22,391 bases of DNA from CAZLQR01 sp964404095 (GTDB lineage Bacteria; Patescibacteriota; Microgenomatia; UBA1406; GWC2-37-13). The stretch spans positions 1 through 22,391 of the forward strand of contig CAYOIN010000018.1 of NCBI GenBank assembly GCA_964404095.1. The letters are read 5' to 3'. Under the pieces are notes generated by a model that had not been told where the DNA came from, did not search any database, and worked only from the letters and a program-made list of their open reading frames with translations. Position numbers and translations under genes: made by a program. Below are positions 16,843 through 22,391 of the stretch, piece after piece (the stretch's first letter is position 1; every line of letters starts with the position of its first letter).

Positions 16843-19216
16843 GGTGCTTTGTTAATTTCTTAAAGTGATCACGCTCGATGTCAAAGATAAGTTTGCGTGT
16901 TCTTTCGATCGCATCAGGATTGACCGATACGCTCGTAATACCTGCGCGTACCAACTTTTCAACAAGATCTACATAGTCCGATGCTGCCTGTCCACAGATC
17001 GAACAACTTACGTTATATTGTACGCAGGTTTTTACGATGTGTTCAAGTACCGAAACAACTGCATCGGTTCGCTCGTCGTAGATCTGTGCGACGTGTTCGT
17101 TATCTCGGTCAACCCCAAGGAGCATCATGGTTAGGTCATTTGTTCCGATCGAAACTCCATCGACGCCAATCTTGAGAAAGTTCTCAAGCTCGAGTGCTGC
17201 TGCCGGAACTTCGACCATGATGAGGAGTCGGAACCCAGGAAGTGCGAAAAGCCCTGCCTTTGCAACCATGGACTTGATCTGAATCAGCTCCCATGGTCGT
17301 CTCACAAACGGAATCATGAGGTGCAAATTTGAATACCCCAACTTCCACACATTCGCGATCGCTTCCAACTCAAGCATAAACTCCTCTGGATCGGCGATGT
17401 ATCGTGATGCACCGCGAAAACCGAGCATTGGATTTTCTTCCTTCGGCTCAAAATGTGCTCCACCCTTCAGATTCTTATATTCATTGGTCTTGAAGTCGGT
17501 TGCACGGTAGATAACCGGTCGAGGAGCAAAGGGCTTCACAAACTTAACAAGATCATGAGTAAGTTTACGAACAAACTCATGCTGTCTCCCTTCTTTAATC
17601 ATAAACTTCGGGTGGGTGCCGATTCCGGCAATCATGAACTCAGCCCGCAGGAGTCCAATACCGTCAACATGTCGCTTCGCCAGTGCTTCTGCCTGATCTG
17701 GCTCCGCGAGGTTTACATACACCTTCGTAAGTGTTTTGAGTTTTTTATCTGCCGCGATATATGCTCGCTGCTCCTGAGCAGACATACCATCCGACTGTTT
17801 CGACGCAATCGCTCCTTTGAAGACCTCGCCTGTTGAACCATTCACGGTAATAATCTCGCCTTGTTTGAGCTTTGTTGTTGCGGACTCAGCGCCAACAACC
17901 GCCGGGATACCGAGCTCTCTCGATACAATCGCTGCATGCGATGTTCTTCCTCCCTTCTCGGTTACGATTGCGCCTGCCTGTTTCATCGCCGGTACGTAGT
18001 CTGGATTTGTTTGCGGCGCAACGAGAATGTCACCTTTTTTAATACGGTCAATTTCTTTCGGAGAGTGAATAATACATACCGGTCCGGTCACCATACCAGG
18101 AGAAGCCGGAGCCCCGGTCACAACCGGAGTCTGTATCGTTGCGGCTGTTGTGGATTCGTGTACTCCTGCATCACCATCCTTGCCGGTGTGCATCGTCGTG
18201 ATCGGTCGAGACTGGACAATGAAGGTTTTTTCCCCTTCGATTGCCCACTCGATATCCTGAGGAAAGTAGTAATGATCTTCGATCTGCTTTACCAGGAGCG
18301 CGACGGTCACAACCTCTTGGTCGCTGATCTTCTGCTGTGATCCGTCTTTCTTGCTCAGCTCTACTTCACGATTTCCGTTTCCCGAGCGTACATACTTAAG
18401 ATTTTGGTACTTAATCTCTTTCTTTGTAAGCACAAACGATCTCTTATCAACCTCGAAATGATCTGGCGTCACCTTTCCCTGAACGATGTATTCACCCAAG
18501 CCAACAATCGCTTCGATCACAATCTTTGTTTTGTCGTTTGTGACAGGATCGATGCTAAATGCGATACCCGACTTCTCCGACTGCACCATTCTCTGCACAA
18601 CAGCCGCGAGCCCAACTTTAAAGTGATCGAACTTCTGGTGATGTCGGTAGTAAATTGCTCGTTCGGTAAAGAGCGATGCCCAGCATTCTTGAATTTTCTT
18701 GAGGAGCTGTGTTTCGCCAACGACATTCAAGAATGTTTCTTGTTGCCCTGCGAAGGAAGCATTCGGAAGGTCCTCGGCAGTTGCTGAGGAACGAACCGCT
18801 ACGATTGCCGGTTTATAAGCGTGCTTAACCGACTGAACTATTTTCCCCCCGACCGACATTGATTTGCGATAATATTCTTCCTCTTTCGCAGCTAGCTCTT
18901 CGTAATACTCAAAAACATCATGGACAATTGCCTTTGGTATCTCGGCGTCGAGAATAATTTTCTTTACCTGCTCGGATGCTTGCTGTAGTTCGTGTGGATT
19001 GTCTGGATTAAGCGACTGAAGGTACTGCTTAATCTTCGGCTGAAGATTATTGTGACGGATAAATTCGAAGTAGGCATGTGATGTGAGTACGAAGCCGTAG
19101 GGAATCGGGAGGTGTGCATTGGTCATCTCACCGAGGTTTGCTCCTTTCCCACCCACAAGTCCTACATCGTCCTTATGGACTTCCTCAAACCACACAATTC
19201 GTTTGCCTGCCGACAT
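16835..19216 (-). CDS. ppsA: Phosphoenolpyruvate synthase, 793 aa
   Basis: PEP synthase catalyses pyruvate + ATP + water to PEP + AMP + phosphate, and is reversible in some organisms. Three domains are visible. The N-terminal ATP-grasp domain has GGKGANLGEM (about 24-33) and AVRSSATAEDLPNASFAGQ near 140-158. A mobile phosphohistidine domain has GGRTSHAAIVSRELG with H427. The C-terminal PEP/pyruvate barrel has SIGTNDLTMMLLGVDRDN and the late CSICGQAAS, whose cysteine is catalytic in the family. The sequence resembles PpsA more than pyruvate phosphate dikinase, mainly by length (~790) and its C-terminal motifs. The start at 19216, 12 codons inside the longest frame, is set by the -10 box. It heads an operon with eno. 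Confidence 0.94.
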   Translation of the reverse strand: MSAGKRIVWFEEVHKDDVGLVGGKGANLGEMTNAHLPIPYGFVLTSHAYFEFIRHNNLQPKIKQYLQSLNPDNPHELQQASEQVKKIILDAEIPKAIVHDVFEYYEELAAKEEEYYRKSMSVGGKIVQSVKHAYKPAIVAVRSSATAEDLPNASFAGQQETFLNVVGETQLLKKIQECWASLFTERAIYYRHHQKFDHFKVGLAAVVQRMVQSEKSGIAFSIDPVTNDKTKIVIEAIVGLGEYIVQGKVTPDHFEVDKRSFVLTKKEIKYQNLKYVRSGNGNREVELSKKDGSQQKISDQEVVTVALLVKQIEDHYYFPQDIEWAIEGEKTFIVQSRPITTMHTGKDGDAGVHESTTAATIQTPVVTGAPASPGMVTGPVCIIHSPKEIDRIKKGDILVAPQTNPDYVPAMKQAGAIVTEKGGRTSHAAIVSRELGIPAVVGAESATTKLKQGEIITVNGSTGEVFKGAIASKQSDGMSAQEQRAYIAADKKLKTLTKVYVNLAEPDQAEALAKRHVDGIGLLRAEFMIAGIGTHPKFMIKEGRQHEFVRKLTHDLVKFVKPFAPRPVIYRATDFKTNEYKNLKGGAHFEPKEENPMLGFRGASRYIADPEEFMLELEAIANVWKLGYSNLHLMIPFVRRPWELIQIKSMVAKAGLFALPGFRLLIMVEVPAAALELENFLKIGVDGVSIGTNDLTMMLLGVDRDNEHVAQIYDERTDAVVSVLEHIVKTCVQYNVSCSICGQAASDYVDLVEKLVRAGITSVSVNPDAIERTRKLIFDIERDHFKKLTKHHE

Positions 19217-19222
19217 ACATTC

Positions 19223-19252
19223 AATATACATAATATGAAACTCAGAAAGCAA
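19223..19252 (-). promoter_or_regulatory. Promoter of ppsA-eno, leaderless position
   Basis: On the minus strand TTGCTT (19252-19247), an 18-base spacer and TATATT (19228-19223), then six bases to the ATG at 19216. Confidence 0.6.
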
Positions 19253-19269
19253 TCAAGAAAATAATTGTG

Positions 19270-19278
19270 TGTTACAAT
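19270..19278 (+). promoter_or_regulatory. Promoter of the CDP-alcohol phosphatidyltransferase gene
   Basis: TGT-TACAAT (extended -10), then eight bases to the ATG at 19287. The transcript should start one or two bases ahead of the ATG. It is divergent from the ppsA promoter. Confidence 0.6.
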
Positions 19279-19286
19279 TGCAACCT

Positions 19287-19877
19287 ATGAGTCTCGAAAG
19301 GTTACGGAGCCATCCAGTGCGATATCTCATCCCCAATGCTCTTACCTTAGCTCGACCTATTCTTGGGTGGAAAGCAGTCCAAGCAGCGCGAAACGGTGAC
19401 TGGAAAACGGCAAAGAGGTATCTTTATCCAGCGATGGCGACAGATATGGAGGGAAATGTAGCTCGACCGCTGAACGCGACCTCGAACTTTGGCGCTATAG
19501 CGGACCCAATCGCCGATGGCATACTTCGAGTTGAGGGGTTAGTGGCACTTACCTCCGAGCTCAATCCTATGACATCCATGATCATGATCGGTGGAGAGTT
19601 TGCAAATCTCACATTGAATGCCCAGATTCAAAAGGGACGAGAGACCCCGATCGTTCCTAAGGGAGCGAAGGTAGGATCCTTCACTCAGGCAGCAGGCGCC
19701 GCTCTTGTTGTTGAAGGAGCCGTTCGGAACAAACCAGCGCTTAAGGCCGTAGGTGAAGTAGCGGTAGTAGCCGGTACCGTACTGCGGGTCGGAACATACT
19801 ACTCACTGTATCGAAAAGATAGACAAGGACTCCCGTGGTATGCCAAGCACCCGCGTCACGCGCGGAATCAATCATAA
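19287..19877 (+). CDS. CDP-alcohol phosphatidyltransferase-like membrane protein with altered metal site, 196 aa
   Basis: The family joins a CDP-linked lipid to an alcohol (for example glycerol 3-phosphate) in phospholipid synthesis, within the membrane. The N-terminus IPNALTLARPIL (15-26) matches the family's PNxLTxxR block. The active-site signature is usually DxxDGxxARx8Gx3Dx3D. Here residues 52-77 keep G56, A59, R60, G69, D73 and D77, but the first Asp is T52 (with D53 next to it) and the second is E55. The later AKVGSFTQ (127-134) resembles the GKxKTxxQ-type block. Weakly hydrophobic segments follow. It could be a variant enzyme or an inactive homologue. The start follows its -10 box; longer starts are excluded by it. 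Confidence 0.75.
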   Translation: MSLERLRSHPVRYLIPNALTLARPILGWKAVQAARNGDWKTAKRYLYPAMATDMEGNVARPLNATSNFGAIADPIADGILRVEGLVALTSELNPMTSMIMIGGEFANLTLNAQIQKGRETPIVPKGAKVGSFTQAAGAALVVEGAVRNKPALKAVGEVAVVAGTVLRVGTYYSLYRKDRQGLPWYAKHPRHARNQS

Positions 19878-19924
19878 CGACAGATCCGCATATATACTTA
19901 AAATATACGTATCGTAAATTTGCA

Positions 19925-19951
19925 AGCCTCACTTTTAATTTAGAGCCTCAC
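19925..19951 (+). repeat. Direct repeat AGCCTCAC x2 upstream of the 19967 gene
   Basis: AGCCTCAC occurs at 19925-19932 and 19944-19951, with a 19-base period, just upstream of the -10 box of the next gene. The complement AAGTGAGGC occurs again at 20336-20344. It could be a tandem regulator site; chance cannot be excluded. Confidence 0.35.
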
Positions 19952-19952
19952 A

Positions 19953-19961
19953 TGAGATAAT
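19953..19961 (+). promoter_or_regulatory. Promoter of the 19967 gene, leaderless position
   Basis: TGA-GATAAT (extended -10, one mismatch), then five bases to the ATG at 19967. Confidence 0.55.
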
Positions 19962-19966
19962 ACTGA

Positions 19967-20275
19967 ATGGAACGACCACGATTTATTAGCAAAAAACCAC
20001 CACGAGACCAACTCCCGCTTCGAACCGGGGATCTCAACCATCCATTACGGCGGTTCAATCGCAGAATACACCCCGCATACGGTATCGGTGTTGCAATGAT
20101 TGGAACAGGAGGAACGGTAGCTGAAGTTGCTGTAAAACATGGTAGTAAATTAGAACAGTTTGGTATATCGACCGCTTGTATGGCGGTCGCACTTCTCGGA
20201 GTTATCTCGGCGTTTGCAAGCAGTGATGACCGTCGCTATTTAAGAGAAACGGCATCGGGTCGACAAACATCATGA
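19967..20275 (+). CDS. Small two-helix membrane protein, 102 aa, unknown function
   Basis: I do not recognise a family. The first ~35 residues are very basic and proline-rich (FISKKPPRDQLPLR and following). Two hydrophobic segments come next, about 38-54 (YGIGVAMIGTGGTVAEV) and about 66-84 (GISTACMAVALLGVISAF), then a charged C-terminal tail. The positive-inside rule puts both ends in the cytoplasm. It lies between the CDP-alcohol phosphatidyltransferase gene and the rRNA promoter on the same strand, but has its own -10 box, so it is probably a single-gene unit. Its stop is 7 bases before the -35 of the rRNA promoter. Confidence 0.65.
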   Translation: MERPRFISKKPPRDQLPLRTGDLNHPLRRFNRRIHPAYGIGVAMIGTGGTVAEVAVKHGSKLEQFGISTACMAVALLGVISAFASSDDRRYLRETASGRQTS

Positions 20276-20282
20276 TTCACCG

Positions 20283-20311
20283 TTGACAGACCGAGGTCTG
20301 TTAGCTACAAT
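20283..20311 (+). promoter_or_regulatory. Strong promoter ahead of tRNA-Ala and 23S rRNA
   Basis: TTGACA (20283-20288, perfect -35), a 17-base spacer and TACAAT (20306-20311) make the best consensus promoter in the window. Transcription should start near 20318. It most likely drives the tRNA-Ala-23S unit, but a terminator-like hairpin at 20423 may give a short transcript instead. Confidence 0.75.
20286..20301. repeat. Perfect inverted repeat inside the rRNA promoter, operator-like
   Basis: ACAGACC-GA-GGTCTGT has two perfect 7-base arms around two bases. It covers the end of the -35 box and most of the spacer. A protein bound here would block RNA polymerase. No T-run follows, so it is not a terminator for the upstream gene. 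Confidence 0.6.
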
Positions 20312-20422
20312 ATGAAATACATGGTGAAAAACCTTAAGTGAGGCACTTGGTAGCAATCTTCTAAACTCTGCTATCCTATCAGCCTTCCTAACCAAACAAA
20401 ACTTATACTTTATAACTTATAG

Positions 20423-20442
20423 CCCGATCGCGGGTGTTTTTT
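20423..20442 (+). terminator. Possible terminator or attenuator in the rRNA leader
   Basis: CCCG-ATCG-CGGG forms a short GC-only stem followed by TGTTTTTT. The 5' arm can instead pair with GGGCT at 20443-20447 (AGCCC/GGGCT), so two exclusive folds exist. The stem is only four base pairs, so termination is unproven. Confidence 0.35.
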
Positions 20443-20480
20443 GGGCTCTAGGGTATAACTGAGAAGTGATGTAAGGGACT

Positions 20481-20553
20481 GGGCCTGAAGTTTACCTGGC
20501 TGAACGCTTCATTTGCAATGAAGAGGCAGGCGGTTCGACTCCGCCCAGGTCCA
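20481..20553 (+). tRNA. tRNA-Ala (anticodon UGC)
   Basis: The acceptor GGGCCTG pairs fully with CAGGTCC and includes the G3-U70 wobble that identifies alanine tRNA. The anticodon stem CTTCA/TGAAG closes loop TTTGCAA, giving TGC. T-stem GGCGG/CCGCC with loop TTCGACT, discriminator A, CCA not encoded. The D-stem is weak (GTTT/GAAC) and position 8 is A instead of the near-universal U. This tRNA commonly sits in the 16S-23S spacer; here it precedes 23S without a 16S gene. Confidence 0.9.
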
Positions 20554-20723
20554 CACGACTTGTGCAAACAGGTCAAAAATGCACATTAACAATTTGGGTC
20601 TTTTTAACATCAAATCTCAGCATCTTGTATGCTGGGACAAAGCGTGTTAGGTATCTCCCGATCTGCCAGGTGGTAGAAAACGGGAGATTTCAATTTCAAG
20701 AGCAATTAATAAACACATAGAAG
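20554..20723 (+). other. Leader between tRNA-Ala and 23S with boxA-like site and hairpins
   Basis: This stretch has no gene. TCTTTTTAACA (20599-20609) resembles the boxA antitermination site of rRNA operons. Two hairpins follow: CAGCAT/ATGCTG (20618-20634) and ATCTCCCG/CGGGAGAT (20653-20688, 20-base loop). They are likely precursor processing structures; their partners downstream of 23S, if any, lie outside the window. Confidence 0.5.

Positions 20724-22391
<1,668 letters not shown>

Noticed and set aside
16865..18787. Several plus-strand frames of up to 159 codons opposite ppsA
   Set aside because: They are antisense shadows of a strongly conserved gene, with no promoter or recognisable domain.
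20286..20301. Palindrome as terminator of the 19967 gene
   Set aside because: The hairpin is not followed by a T-run and overlaps the -35 box, so an operator is the better reading.
20318..20442. 5S rRNA, SRP RNA or tmRNA in the rRNA leader
   Set aside because: None of the conserved cores of these RNAs is present; only an unassigned short leader remains.

Overview
The window reads as a compact chromosomal segment from a small-genome bacterium, most likely a member of Patescibacteria (the candidate phyla radiation). The support is indirect. Genes are packed tightly and often overlap. Several housekeeping proteins are trimmed: UvrC lacks its C-terminal helix-hairpin-helix domain and RsmI its C-terminal extension. 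The 23S rRNA gene stands without a 16S gene upstream. Shine-Dalgarno sequences are essentially absent, and -10 boxes sit directly against start codons. TGA is a normal stop (dedA, uvrA, uvrC and others), which argues against the UGA-recoding Absconditabacteria/Gracilibacteria. I cannot place it below that level; Saccharibacteria is possible but not shown.

Layout. Positions 1-54 hold the 5' part of tRNA-Glu (minus). Positions 96-1739 hold two divergent phosphoribosyltransferase-fold genes. The second converges on, and overlaps by 11 bases, a dedA-rsmI unit on the minus strand (1729-3106). From 3191 to 12820 the plus strand carries uvrB, uvrA, a membrane-anchored transglutaminase-like protein (start codon overlapping the uvrA stop), a short uvrC, secG, and an N-terminally anchored family-5 solute-binding protein. 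Positions 12843-13729 are a tRNA cluster, Leu(GAG), Arg(UCU), Thr(UGU) and Leu(UAA), surrounding one unrecognised 143-residue gene. Positions 13754-19216 are all on the minus strand: ppsA-eno (overlapping), ruvA and ruvB. Divergent from ppsA are a CDP-alcohol phosphatidyltransferase with an altered metal site and a small two-helix membrane protein. The window closes with a strong promoter, tRNA-Ala(UGC) and the first ~1.67 kb of the 23S rRNA gene, which runs off the end.

How the genes fit together. The window is mainly information processing: nucleotide excision repair (UvrABC), Holliday-junction migration (RuvAB), translation (tRNAs, 23S, RsmI) and secretion (SecG). It also carries the lower trunk of glycolysis (enolase and PEP synthase) and some membrane-lipid and envelope functions. 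There is no CRISPR array, insertion sequence, prophage or obvious transferred island.

The most notable pattern is regulatory. Eight protein genes on both strands have a -10 hexamer ending 5-8 bases before the ATG, so transcripts should begin at or next to the start codon (leaderless mRNAs). Two perfect inverted repeats look like operators; one lies inside the promoter ahead of tRNA-Ala/23S. No stretch longer than 300 bases lacks a gene.
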